A stretch of DNA of 28,517 nt. Source: CAZLNO01 sp964561005. GTDB lineage: Bacteria; Pseudomonadota; Alphaproteobacteria; Kiloniellales; Rhodovibrionaceae. The notes under the pieces are model-generated. The model was given only the letters and a program-made list of their open reading frames with translations, ran no database searches and was not told the origin of the DNA. Location of the stretch: NCBI GenBank assembly GCA_964561005.1, contig CAZLNO010000045.1:1-28517 (forward strand), read 5' to 3'. The position numbers and the translations under genes were made by a program. This document shows, piece by piece, positions 18,585 through 26,080 of this stretch; within the stretch, counting starts at the first letter, position 1, and the number at the start of each line of letters is the position of its first letter.

Positions 18585-18597
18585 GCAAGCGGCCCGA

Positions 18598-19569
18598 TCA
18601 GGCGCCGCGAATGCGGTTCCAGCTTGCTTCCACGCCCACGCAGACCGTGATCACGACGATCGCCAGGACCTGCAGCAGGGTCGGGACCGTGCCCAGGAAC
18701 AGCAGCGCCAGCAGCGCCGCCACCGCGGGCTTCAGGAAAAACAGGTACATCGCCCGCGTGATGTCCGGCGCCGCCGCCATGCCGCCGACCCAGAGAAACT
18801 GTGTCAGCGTGGTGTTGTAGAGCGCCAGCACCACAATCGCCGCCACCGCCAGGTCGCCGAAGGAAAACAGCGTGGAGAAGTCCACCCAGTCGCCCCAGGC
18901 GGCGCCGACCAGCAGCCACAGCGCCAGCCCGCCCGGAAACATCGTCACCGCCGCGACGCGCATCGCGCCGTAGCGCGCCATGTAGGGCTTCACCAAGACG
19001 ACGTAGGCGCTGATCAGCACCGCGCAGCCCAGCGCCAGCAACACCCCGAACAAGGTCCCGATCTCGCCGGCCAGGCGCGCCAGCACCCCGTCGGTGACCA
19101 GCAGCGCCACGCCGGCCAGCGCGCCCACCCCGCTGACGATCTTCGCGCCGGACAGCGGCTGGCGGTTGACCACGAGATTGATGATGCCGACGAAGATCGG
19201 CGCGGTGGTGACCATCGTCGCCACCTGCGCCACGGTCGCGTAGTCGAGTGCCCAGTGGAAGCACAGGTAGGCGCCGGTGACGCCCAGCAGCGACAGCCCG
19301 ATCAGCTTCCCGCCGTCCTTGCGCAGCGGCTCGACGAGATTGCGCTGGCCGGGCACGAACAGGGCAAGGATGACCAGCCCAAGGCCGCCCAGGACGAAGC
19401 GCCAGACCGAGACCTCCGGCCCGCCGATCGGCGCGCTGGTGGTGACCAGCTTGGCCACGAACTCGCTGGAGGCGTGGCCGGTGACGCCAAGGAAGACCGC
19501 CAGATAGGCGATCCAGGCGTGACGGTGCCAAAGGCCGCGCGGTTGCGTGGTCGTGGCGTTCGTCGTCAT
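18598..19569 (-). CDS. EamA/DMT-family transporter
   Basis: This 323-residue protein is an inner-membrane transporter of the drug/metabolite (EamA) superfamily. About ten hydrophobic segments are visible, in two repeats of five. Examples are WIAYLAVFLGVTGHASSEFV at the start and FLKPAVAALLALLFLGTVP in the last pair, where the proline-containing segment is typical of EamA repeats. The substrate cannot be told. The ATG at 19569 overlaps the stop of the upstream hydrolase gene by 4 bp (ATGA), so the two are translationally coupled. A longer frame that runs through the hydrolase and CLC genes is only a shadow. The gene ends next to the convergent PilZ gene. Confidence 0.9.
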   Translation of the reverse strand: MTTNATTTQPRGLWHRHAWIAYLAVFLGVTGHASSEFVAKLVTTSAPIGGPEVSVWRFVLGGLGLVILALFVPGQRNLVEPLRKDGGKLIGLSLLGVTGAYLCFHWALDYATVAQVATMVTTAPIFVGIINLVVNRQPLSGAKIVSGVGALAGVALLVTDGVLARLAGEIGTLFGVLLALGCAVLISAYVVLVKPYMARYGAMRVAAVTMFPGGLALWLLVGAAWGDWVDFSTLFSFGDLAVAAIVVLALYNTTLTQFLWVGGMAAAPDITRAMYLFFLKPAVAALLALLFLGTVPTLLQVLAIVVITVCVGVEASWNRIRGA

Positions 19570-20381
19570 GCCCGCACCTCCTTCGCGAAGGCCAGCAGGT
19601 GGTCCGCCAGCGCGCGCGGCTGCTCCAGGAGGATCAGGTGCCCGGCCTCCGGCATCTCCACTGCGCGCGCGTCCGGCAGGCGCTGGAGAAGCTCGGCCAC
19701 GTCGTCGCGGTTCAGGAACATCCGGTCCCGCAGCCCGGTCGCGTTCAGTACCGGCAACGTCAGTGTCTCGTAGGGCAGCTCCCAGTCGACGCGCTCGCCG
19801 CTCTTGAGCAAGCGATAGATTCCGGACTCCCGGTCGATCGGGGTGTAGTCGCCGCGGCCGACGATGGCGGCCATGTTCGCCGCCTGCCAGTCGTCGCTGG
19901 TGAGGAAGGGCAGATAAAGCTCCTTCACCAGGTCCATGCCGGCCATCTCGGCCGCCCGCGTCAGGTTGGCGTTGAGCCAGGCCAGGTGCGCGCTGGGCCG
20001 GCGCAGGGTGTTGATGAAGACCAGCGCGAGAAAGGGCACCCCCCGCTCGCGCGCCCGCACCGCGTAGACCCCGCCGACCGAGTAGCCGACGCCCACCGGC
20101 CGCGGCGGCTGGAGCGTCTCCAGGAGCCGCTTGGCGTCGTCGACGATCTGCTGTTCCGAGACCCCGACCTCGGCCCCGATCGGGCTGTTTGCCTGCCCGC
20201 GGTAGTTGTACCACAGCGTACCGTGCCCGGCCGCGCGCAGAGCCTCGCCGACGCCGGTCTCCCAGTTCGCGATGTCCCCGGTCAGCGTGTTGAAGCCGAC
20301 GAAGGTCAGGCCGTCCGGGGCCGAGGGGGGCGTGTAGGCATAACTCAACCCATCGGCGGGCCCGAGTTCGAGTATCGCCAT
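19566..20381 (-). CDS. Alpha/beta-hydrolase
   Basis: This 271-residue protein is an alpha/beta-hydrolase. The nucleophile elbow is GYSVGG with Ser101. The likely acid is Asp219 (GLRDRMFL) and the base is His248 (EAGHLILLEQP). The oxyanion-side segment FVGFNTLTGDIANW (about 27-40) lies where the HGxxG region sits in the family, but the usual HG is replaced by GFN, so the oxyanion hole may differ. No signal peptide is present, so it is cytosolic. A strong GGAGGT site lies 5 nt before the ATG. The gene follows the CLC gene by 135 bp and is coupled to the EamA transporter gene, which suggests a shared small-molecule substrate; the substrate itself is unknown. Confidence 0.87.
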   Translation of the reverse strand: MAILELGPADGLSYAYTPPSAPDGLTFVGFNTLTGDIANWETGVGEALRAAGHGTLWYNYRGQANSPIGAEVGVSEQQIVDDAKRLLETLQPPRPVGVGYSVGGVYAVRARERGVPFLALVFINTLRRPSAHLAWLNANLTRAAEMAGMDLVKELYLPFLTSDDWQAANMAAIVGRGDYTPIDRESGIYRLLKSGERVDWELPYETLTLPVLNATGLRDRMFLNRDDVAELLQRLPDARAVEMPEAGHLILLEQPRALADHLLAFAKEVRA

Positions 20382-20516
20382 GGCGCACCTCCCTTTCCGG
20401 CCGCGCGTGCCGGCGCCGCGACCCTGACCGTCCTAGGTGCTTGCCACGCCGCCGGAAGGTTTGCAAGCCGCGCCAGCGCTGGTCTGCTCCGCGCTCCAGC
20501 GCAGTTTTCCGCGAAA

Positions 20517-22334
20517 TCAGACCGCCTCGCGGTCGGCCTGACGCAGGTTGCGCAAGGCCCCGCGGTAGGCGCCGACGAGGTCGTGGGCATGGGCCACGCC
20601 GACGAAGCGCATCTCCCGACGGTCGCTCACGACCGGCAGGTGCCCGACCCCCGAGCGGTCGAAGAGGTCCACCGCGCGCGCCAGGCTGTCGCCCATCGCC
20701 AGCACCGGCACCCGGGTGTGCATCAGCACAGCCGCGGTGCGCGGGCCCTCGGCCCCTTCGGCCTCGGCCTCGGCCTCGGCGACCAGGTCCCGGTAGGACA
20801 CCGCGCCGGCCAGCCGGCCCTCGCCGTCCAGGACATAGACCTCGCCCAGGCGGGTGCGCGCCAGCATCTGGCGCACCGTGGCGACCGGCGTGGCGCGCGC
20901 GGCCGTGGGGCAGTCCTCGTCGACCATGTCGGCGATGCGCACGTCCCGCATCAGCCCGGCCTCCTCGGCCGCATCCAGGTCCACGCCGCGGCTTTCGAGC
21001 TGCTTCAGGAACAGCGAGGGGCCGAAGACGTTCTGCGTGATGACGCTGGCGATCACCGTGGCGATCATCACCGCCACGGTCAGCTCGTAATTGCTGGTCA
21101 TCTCGAAGACGATCAGGATCGTCGAGATCGGCGCGCCCAGGACGCTGCCGGCCACGGCGCCCATGCCGACGATGGTGTAGGCCCCCTGGCTGGAGGCCAT
21201 CGTCGGGACCAGTTCGGTCACCACGAGGCCGTAGGCCCCGCCCAGCATGGCGCCCATGTAGAGCGACGGCGAGAAGACGCCGCCGCCGAAGCCGGCGCCG
21301 AGGCACAGCGCCGTGGCCAGCAGCTTCGCCACCACCAGGAGAACCAGCAGGCCAAGGCCGTAGTTCTCCGTCAGCGCGTTGTCCGTGGCCTCGTAGCCCA
21401 CCCCCAGGATGTGCGGCAGCCCGGCCGCCGCCACGCCGCCGACGATCAGCCCGGCCACCGCCGGGCGCAGCCAGACCGGCAGGCGCGTGCGCGCGATCAG
21501 CGGGCCGGCGTGCATCATGGCGACCATGAAGGCCACCGCCGTCGCCGCGGCCAGCACGCCCAGCAGGGCGAAGGGCACGAACTCCCAGGCAGTCGCCATC
21601 TCGTAGGACTTCGACAGCAGAAAGGCCGGCAGGTGACCGTGATAGACCCGGCTGACCATCGTGCCCGCGACCGAGGCGATCACGATCGGCGCGAAGGCGT
21701 GCAACCGATAATGCCCAACCACGACCTCCAGGGCGAAGAACACTCCGGCGATCGGCGCGTTGAACGAGGCCGCCACACCGGCGGCCACGCCGCAGCCCAG
21801 CAGCGTGCGCGTGCTGCTTTGGCGCAGGCGGAACAGCCGCGCCACGGCGCTGCCGAGCACCGCGCCCAGGTGCACCATCGGCCCCTCGCGCCCGACCGAG
21901 GCGCCGACACCGATCGAGGCGGCGTTGACCAGCGCGGCCTTCACGCCGGTCCAGAAGAACATGCGCCCATGCCGGGTGGCGGCGGCCTGGATCACCTCCG
22001 CCACCGCCTGCGGGCGCCGCTCCGGCATCAGGAAGTAGACGAACAGGCCGATACCCAGGCCGCCGAGCGCCGGTCCCAGGACCAGCCGCCACCAGGGCTG
22101 CGTCGCCGCCATGCTGACCACGAACTCGCTGCCGAATCCCAGCGACAGGAACTGGAAGGCCGCGTAGGACAGGCGGAAGGCGATCTCGGCGAAGCCCGCG
22201 GCGAGGCCGACGCCGAGGCCGAGCAGCAGCAACTCGGCCTGGCGATCGTGCCACCAGGCCGTCCATCCCCAGCGGCCCTGCAACTCGCGCCAGCGCCGCA
22301 GCAGTCGGTACCGGGAAATTCCTGGGCTGGCCAT
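20517..22334 (-). CDS. CLC-family anion channel/transporter with two CBS domains
   Basis: This 605-residue protein is a CLC-type chloride transporter or channel. Numbered from ATG 22334, the selectivity motifs are GREGP at 148-152 (gating Glu150) and GVFSP at 352-356. The usual GSGIP loop is replaced by a PQAVAEVI-type segment. At the internal proton-glutamate site the sequence reads ALEVV where E. coli ClC-ec1 has IIEEM, so proton coupling is doubtful; a channel-like mode is possible. Two CBS domains follow (about 445-500 and 530-590). An in-frame TTG at 22373 would add 13 residues; neither start has a clear ribosome site. It heads a minus-strand group with the hydrolase and EamA genes. Confidence 0.92.
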   Translation of the reverse strand: MASPGISRYRLLRRWRELQGRWGWTAWWHDRQAELLLLGLGVGLAAGFAEIAFRLSYAAFQFLSLGFGSEFVVSMAATQPWWRLVLGPALGGLGIGLFVYFLMPERRPQAVAEVIQAAATRHGRMFFWTGVKAALVNAASIGVGASVGREGPMVHLGAVLGSAVARLFRLRQSSTRTLLGCGVAAGVAASFNAPIAGVFFALEVVVGHYRLHAFAPIVIASVAGTMVSRVYHGHLPAFLLSKSYEMATAWEFVPFALLGVLAAATAVAFMVAMMHAGPLIARTRLPVWLRPAVAGLIVGGVAAAGLPHILGVGYEATDNALTENYGLGLLVLLVVAKLLATALCLGAGFGGGVFSPSLYMGAMLGGAYGLVVTELVPTMASSQGAYTIVGMGAVAGSVLGAPISTILIVFEMTSNYELTVAVMIATVIASVITQNVFGPSLFLKQLESRGVDLDAAEEAGLMRDVRIADMVDEDCPTAARATPVATVRQMLARTRLGEVYVLDGEGRLAGAVSYRDLVAEAEAEAEGAEGPRTAAVLMHTRVPVLAMGDSLARAVDLFDRSGVGHLPVVSDRREMRFVGVAHAHDLVGAYRGALRNLRQADREAV

Positions 22335-22464
22335 GCGTCGCGCTGTTGGCTGTGAGCGTGTTCGGCGCGCCAAGTCCTGACACAGCCGGGCGCCTCGCGC
22401 CAGCCCCGGCCTGGCGCCCTCGCGAGGGTCAACGGCTTGTGACCCCGGCCAGGACGGCCCGGAG

Positions 22465-22494
22465 GTGACGAGCGGCGCCGCGCGGCGCTATACT
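22465..22494 (+). promoter_or_regulatory. Sigma-70-type promoter for the MlaC-like gene, leaderless geometry
   Basis: GTGACG (22465-22470, 4 of 6 matches to TTGACA) and TATACT (22489-22494, 5 of 6 matches to TATAAT) are separated by 18 bp. The -10 box ends only 6 nt before the ATG at 22501, so transcription would start at or next to the start codon. No ribosome site is seen between them. The elements are read directly; the activity is inferred. Confidence 0.5.
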
Positions 22495-22500
22495 GTCAAC

Positions 22501-23124
22501 ATGGTTCGGCCTCTGCTCGCCACCTTCGCGCTGCTCGCCGTGCTCGTCACGAGCCTGGCCGCGCGCGCCGAGCCACCGCCCGAGGCCGCCGCGACCTTCC
22601 TGCAAGATCTCACGCGATCCGCCATCTCCGAACTGGGCAATGTTGAGCTTGCCGAGACCGAGCGCCGCCGCACCTTCCGCCGCCTCCTGCGCGAGAAGTT
22701 CGACATGCGGCGGATTTCGCGCTTCGTGCTGGGCCGCTACTGGCGGCCGGCCTCCGAGGCACAGCGAGACGCCTTCGAGGACGCCTTCGTGCGCCTGATC
22801 GCCAAGCGCTTCCTGCCGATGTTCGAGGCGGCGCGCGACAGCGGCACCCGCGTCAAGCCGCTCGCGGCCCGCGCGCTGCCGGAGCGCGAGGGCATCTACC
22901 GCGTGACCACGGACGTCACGCTCCCGGCATACAACATCGACATGCGCGTCGACTGGCACATCCGCCGCGAGGCCTCGGGCTTCCGCATCGAGGACGTGCG
23001 CAGCGAGGGCGTCAGCATGGCCATCATGCTGCGCGCGGAATACAATTCCGTGCTGCAGCGCAACGGCGGCGACGTCCAGGCCCTGATCGCCCGGATGCGG
23101 CGGGTGGCGAGCCGCGCCGACTAG
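22501..23124 (+). CDS. MlaC/Ttg2D-family (toluene-tolerance) periplasmic protein
   Basis: This 207-residue protein has a signal peptide (VRPLLATFALLAVL then AARAEPPPE). Its body matches the Ttg2/MlaC family: FDMRRISRFVLGRYWRPAS, a stretch typical of the family, then MRVDWHIRRE and a DVRSEGVSMA segment near the end, followed by a helix with YNSVLQRNGGDVQALI. MlaC proteins shuttle phospholipids between the membranes with the Mla ABC transporter; HpnM proteins in hopanoid clusters are relatives. No mlaABDEF genes are adjacent, so this is an orphan member. ATG 22501 is chosen because the in-frame GTG at 22465 lies in the promoter and lacks a usable ribosome site. It converges on the MeaB gene. 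Confidence 0.85.
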   Translation: MVRPLLATFALLAVLVTSLAARAEPPPEAAATFLQDLTRSAISELGNVELAETERRRTFRRLLREKFDMRRISRFVLGRYWRPASEAQRDAFEDAFVRLIAKRFLPMFEAARDSGTRVKPLAARALPEREGIYRVTTDVTLPAYNIDMRVDWHIRREASGFRIEDVRSEGVSMAIMLRAEYNSVLQRNGGDVQALIARMRRVASRAD

Positions 23125-23134
23125 GCACAGCGCT

Positions 23135-24073
23135 TCACAGCCGCGACCCCAGTTGCGCCAGACGCGCGAAGGGGGACTCGCCCGGGGCCAGGGACAGCCG
23201 GCCGGCGCGCCGCAAGCCCTCGCGGCCGTGGCGGTCCTTCAGGGCCTCGCGCAGCCAGGCGTCCGCCTGCCGCCGGCGCTGCGCGTCCAGGCGGCCGCCC
23301 TCGCGCAGCCAGGCCGCGTGGGCGTCAAGCGCGTCGAGCAGTTCATCCAGTGCCGCCCCGCTCTCCGCCGAGACCGAAAGCGCCCGCACCGCCCAGGCCG
23401 CCGCGGCGGCCTCGTGCAGGCTGAGCGCGCCCTTGAGGTCGGCCAGCGCGCGTTCGGCCGGCGCGCCGATGTCCGCCTTGGTGACCACGGCGATGTCGGG
23501 AATCTCCACGATGCCGGCCTTCATGAACTGCAGCGAGTCGCCCGAGCCCGGCTGCACGCAGAACACCACCGTGTCGGCCGCGCCGGCGACGTCGGTCTCC
23601 GACTGGCCGACGCCGACGGTCTCGATCAGCACCACGTCGAACACCGCGCGCATGACGACCATTGCCGCCATGGTCAGCTCCGCCAAGCCGCCCAGGCGGT
23701 CGCGCGCCGCCATGGAGCGCACGAACAGGCCGGGGTCGTCAGGGTCGCTCAGCAGGCGAACGCGGTCGCCCAGCAGCGCCCCGCCGGAGCGGCGCGAGGA
23801 GGGATCGACGGCGATCACCCCGACCGTCGGCCCCTGGTGGCGCAGCCTGCGGATCAGAGCGCCCAGCAGGGTCGACTTCCCCACGCCGGGCGGGCCGGTC
23901 AGCCCGACGACCCGGCCGCGCGGCGCCCGATAGGCGGCATCCAGCAAGGCCAGGGTGTCGGCGGCTTCCGGCGCCTGCTCCAGGCGCGCCAGCGCCCGTG
24001 CCAGCGCCCCCTTGTCGCCGCCGCGCATCGTGTCAAGCTGCTCGGTCGGCCGATCCATCGCGCTCGTCGCCAC
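23135..24073 (-). CDS. meaB: MeaB/ArgK-family G3E-type GTPase
   Basis: This 312-residue GTPase belongs to the MeaB (formerly ArgK) family, chaperones that load and protect the adenosylcobalamin cofactor of methylmalonyl-CoA mutase and related mutases. Motifs are Walker A GPPGVGKST (60-68), VDPSS (89-93), ETVGVGQSE (the switch region) and the base-recognition TKAD. GTG 24073 is selected because GGAGG lies 7 nt upstream; the next in-frame start, ATG 24058, has no such site. No mutase gene is in the window. The gene is divergent from the methyltransferase gene, with a 134-bp spacer between them, and ends 10 bp from the MlaC-like gene. Confidence 0.92.
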   Translation of the reverse strand: MATSAMDRPTEQLDTMRGGDKGALARALARLEQAPEAADTLALLDAAYRAPRGRVVGLTGPPGVGKSTLLGALIRRLRHQGPTVGVIAVDPSSRRSGGALLGDRVRLLSDPDDPGLFVRSMAARDRLGGLAELTMAAMVVMRAVFDVVLIETVGVGQSETDVAGAADTVVFCVQPGSGDSLQFMKAGIVEIPDIAVVTKADIGAPAERALADLKGALSLHEAAAAAWAVRALSVSAESGAALDELLDALDAHAAWLREGGRLDAQRRRQADAWLREALKDRHGREGLRRAGRLSLAPGESPFARLAQLGSRL

Positions 24074-24207
24074 GCTCCTGCCTCCGGGTTGCCTCTCGCC
24101 CCGCGCCTCCCCGCGTTGCTAGGGCATGCGCGGGCCGGGGACAAGCCTTGCGGGGCGCTCGGCCGCGCGGCTTGCCGCGGCGCGCCGACAATGCCAGTTT
24201 GCGTGCC

Positions 24208-25056
24208 ATGAGCGACCGCGATTCGACCCCCGACCCGCACCACAGCATCACCGCCCACTACACCCGGCACGGCGACCTCGTTCCGCGCATCCAGGCTGCC
24301 CTGGCGCAGGCGGGCGGCGACCCGGCGCGACCGGATTACGACGCGCTGCACATGCTGGACCAGTTCCACCTGGGCGGCCCCGCGGCGACGCGCGAGCTGG
24401 CCGACATCGCCGAGCTGCGCGAGGCCGAGGTGCTCGACGTGGGCTGCGGCATCGGCGGGCCGGCGCGCACCCTGGCGGCCGAATACGGCTGCGACGTCAC
24501 GGGCATCGACCTGACCGAGGACTACATCCGCGCCGCGCGGACGCTCAGCGGCTGGGTCGGCCTGACCGGGCGCACCCGCTTCGTCTGCGGCAGCGCGCTG
24601 GAGCTGCCCTTCGCCGAGGCCCGCTGGCCGGTGGCGTGGAGCCAGCACGCCGCCATGAACATCCCGGACAAGGCGCGGATGTACCAGGAGATCGCCCGCG
24701 TGCTGGCACCCGGCGGCTGCTTCGTGCATCACGACATCGTCGCCGGGCCGACGCGCGAGCCGCACTTCCCGGTGCCCTGGGCCAGCACGCCCGCCGCCTC
24801 CTTCCTGCTGCCGGCCAGCGACATCCACGCCCGGCTGCGCGAGGCCGGGCTGCGCGAGGTCCTGTGGCGCGACAAGACGGCCGAGGTCGCCCAGGCCGGC
24901 CGCCAGGCCCGCGCCGAGCGCGCCGCCGGCCGGCCGGAGCCGCCCGGCCCCCATCTGGTCATGGGCGAAAGCTTTCTGGAGATGCGCAAGAACCTGGGCC
25001 GCAACCTGGAGGAAGGCCGGGTGGGGGTGATCCTGGGGGTCTGGCGCAAGCCCTGA
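24208..25056 (+). CDS. Class I SAM-dependent methyltransferase
   Basis: This 282-residue protein has a Rossmann-type methyltransferase fold. Motif I is LDVGCGIGG (76-84), the acidic residue after strand 2 is Asp101 in GIDLTEDYI, and the segment SQHAAMNIPDK fits motif IV. The DQFHLGGPAATRELA stretch at 51-65 is typical of a widespread bacterial family related to glycine/sarcosine and ubiquinone-type methyltransferases, but the substrate cannot be fixed from the sequence. Start ATG 24208 has no strong ribosome site. The gene stands alone on the plus strand and is followed by 525 bp of noncoding DNA. It is full length, with no broken motif. Confidence 0.87.
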   Translation: MSDRDSTPDPHHSITAHYTRHGDLVPRIQAALAQAGGDPARPDYDALHMLDQFHLGGPAATRELADIAELREAEVLDVGCGIGGPARTLAAEYGCDVTGIDLTEDYIRAARTLSGWVGLTGRTRFVCGSALELPFAEARWPVAWSQHAAMNIPDKARMYQEIARVLAPGGCFVHHDIVAGPTREPHFPVPWASTPAASFLLPASDIHARLREAGLREVLWRDKTAEVAQAGRQARAERAAGRPEPPGPHLVMGESFLEMRKNLGRNLEEGRVGVILGVWRKP

Positions 25057-25105
25057 CCGCCGCCCGTGCCGAGGCGGCCGCGTCACAAGCCATGCACGGA
25101 CACCT

Positions 25106-25153
25106 TTGCGGATTGCAACGCCGGCGCCGGCGCCGCTGCGTTTTGCGACGCAA
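25106..25153 (+). promoter_or_regulatory. Two TTGC/GCAA palindromes, possible activator sites
   Basis: TTGC-N5-GCAA lies at 25106-25118 and TTGCGACGCAA (perfect 5-bp arms) at 25143-25153, with centres 36 bp apart. They are about 90-130 bp upstream of the predicted start of the sigma-54 promoter, where enhancer-binding proteins usually bind. The binding protein is unknown and the role is inferred. Confidence 0.35.
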
Positions 25154-25212
25154 TAAGACAGGGCGTGGCGTGCCGCGCGCCGAAGAGTCCCGGCATTCCG
25201 CGGCGGCCGAAA

Positions 25213-25229
25213 CTGGCATGCGACTTGCT
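25213..25229 (+). promoter_or_regulatory. Sigma-54 (RpoN) -24/-12 promoter
   Basis: The sequence CTGGCATGCGACTTGCT matches the sigma-54 consensus YTGGCACGrNNNTTGCW at all but two fixed positions. The invariant GG (25215-25216) and GC (25227-25228) are 10 bp apart, exactly as required. A start near 25239-25240 is predicted. It faces the hairpins and terminator that follow, not an immediate gene. Confidence 0.62.
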
Positions 25230-25238
25230 TAGTCGTGG

Positions 25239-25388
25239 ATACCATCTGATCCCCCTTCGGATGAACGACCCTCCGAAGGACTGCCTCTGAACCCGTCGGC
25301 CGTCGCGCGACGGTCGCGGCGGGGGCGGCGCCGGACAACCCCGATCCCCCAACCCTGATCCCTGGGCACGGCGCCGCCCCCATTTTTT
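25239..25388 (+). ncRNA. Predicted sigma-54-dependent small RNA or attenuated leader
   Basis: From the predicted start to the terminator U-run this RNA would be about 150 nt. It has three predicted structures: a 7-bp stem CCTTCGG/CCGAAGG (25254-25279, 12-nt loop), a hairpin at the 14-nt palindrome 25300-25313, and the intrinsic terminator (25321-25388). A nine-codon frame (25261-25290, MNDPPKDCL) starts in the first loop, without a ribosome site. No known RNA family was recognised. It could be a standalone regulator or a leader that controls read-through into the PAS_5 gene 194 bp further on. Structure is read from sequence; expression is inferred. Confidence 0.45.
25321..25388 (+). terminator. 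Strong Rho-independent terminator
   Basis: A perfect 13-bp GC-rich stem (25321-25333 with 25369-25381, arms GGGGGCGGCGCCG and its complement) is followed by ATTTTTT. The loop is 35 nt and holds two near-identical C-rich units (AACCCCGATCCC at 25337-25348 and AACCCTGATCCC at 25351-25362). It is the clearest intrinsic terminator in the window. It lies 265 bp after the methyltransferase stop, too far to be a simple gene-end terminator. Confidence 0.85.
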
Positions 25389-25548
25389 CCGTTCTCCGGG
25401 CGAACAACTGGCGAGCCGGTCGCGGTCGGCTGCCCCTCGCGTGACCAGGAAGAGCAGGGCAAGCCGCCGCCCCTCTTGCAACCGCCCGGCCATTTCCCAA
25501 GCGAAGGATTTTTGCCCATCCGGTTCATCCATTCCCCCGCCGCGTGCG

Positions 25549-25561
25549 TATCGAAACGATA
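25549..25561. promoter_or_regulatory. 13-bp palindrome upstream of the PAS gene
   Basis: TATCGAAACGATA has perfect 5-bp arms around AAA and ends 20 bp before the PAS gene start. Its position fits an operator or a site overlapping the promoter -10 region. The rest of 25389-25581 shows no clear -35/-10 pair and no other element I can support. Confidence 0.3.
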
Positions 25562-25581
25562 GCTAACGGGAGAACCAAGGA

Positions 25582-26070
25582 ATGACGATTGGCACAATGC
25601 TGCATTCGGCGCGGGAGACGGAACTGCCCCTGGCGGAGGCCTCCCCGAATCTGAGGGCGGTGGTCGCGCTTTGGGAACGCGAAGAAGCGCGCCGCGGCGC
25701 CCCGCCATCGGGGCTCGACGTGACCGAGGTGCCCAGGCCGCTGCTGCCCTACCTGATGCTCCTCGACCTGGACCGCGCCCGCGAGCGCCTGGTGGTTCGC
25801 CTGGCCGGCACCGAGGTCTGCGCCAAGTACGGCGGCGAGCTGAAGGGCAAGACAACGCACGACTTCTTTCGCCCGGAGGACGCGCGCATCGTGTACGAGT
25901 CCGCGCTGCGCGTGGCGGAAAGCGGCGAGCCCAGCCTGGCGCGGCGGGAATACGTCAACATCGACGACCGGTTGTGGCGCTATACCCGCCTCATCCTGCC
26001 GCTCAGCCGCGACGGCCGGCGGGTCGACAGCTTCTTCAAGACGCTGGACCCGGCGACCCTCAATTGGTGA
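25582..26070 (+). CDS. PAS_5-family protein
   Basis: This 162-residue soluble protein consists of a single PAS-like domain of the PAS_5 type, a family common in alphaproteobacteria. Visible features are the PRPLLPYLMLLDLDR helix-strand near 51-65, the strand LVVRLAGTEV (70-79), the GGELKGKTTHDFF turn (84-96) and the closing strands LWRYTRLILPLSRDG. There is no kinase, cyclase or DNA-binding domain, so any signal output must go through partners. GGGAG lies 10 nt upstream of ATG 25582. The gene sits alone downstream of the predicted sigma-54 RNA unit and converges with the lysozyme-like gene, 10 bp away. The sensed ligand is unknown. Confidence 0.82.
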   Translation: MTIGTMLHSARETELPLAEASPNLRAVVALWEREEARRGAPPSGLDVTEVPRPLLPYLMLLDLDRARERLVVRLAGTEVCAKYGGELKGKTTHDFFRPEDARIVYESALRVAESGEPSLARREYVNIDDRLWRYTRLILPLSRDGRRVDSFFKTLDPATLNW

Positions 26071-26080
26071 GCTGGCGAAG

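Noticed and set aside
18598..22383. A 1261-codon minus-strand open frame across three genes
   Set aside because: It contains the real EamA frame only at its end; the rest is a high-GC shadow of the hydrolase and CLC genes, which have clear motifs in other frames.
25066..25290. A 74-codon plus-strand frame in the noncoding stretch
   Set aside because: It has low-quality composition, crosses the sigma-54 promoter and hairpin, and has no ribosome site or recognisable motif.
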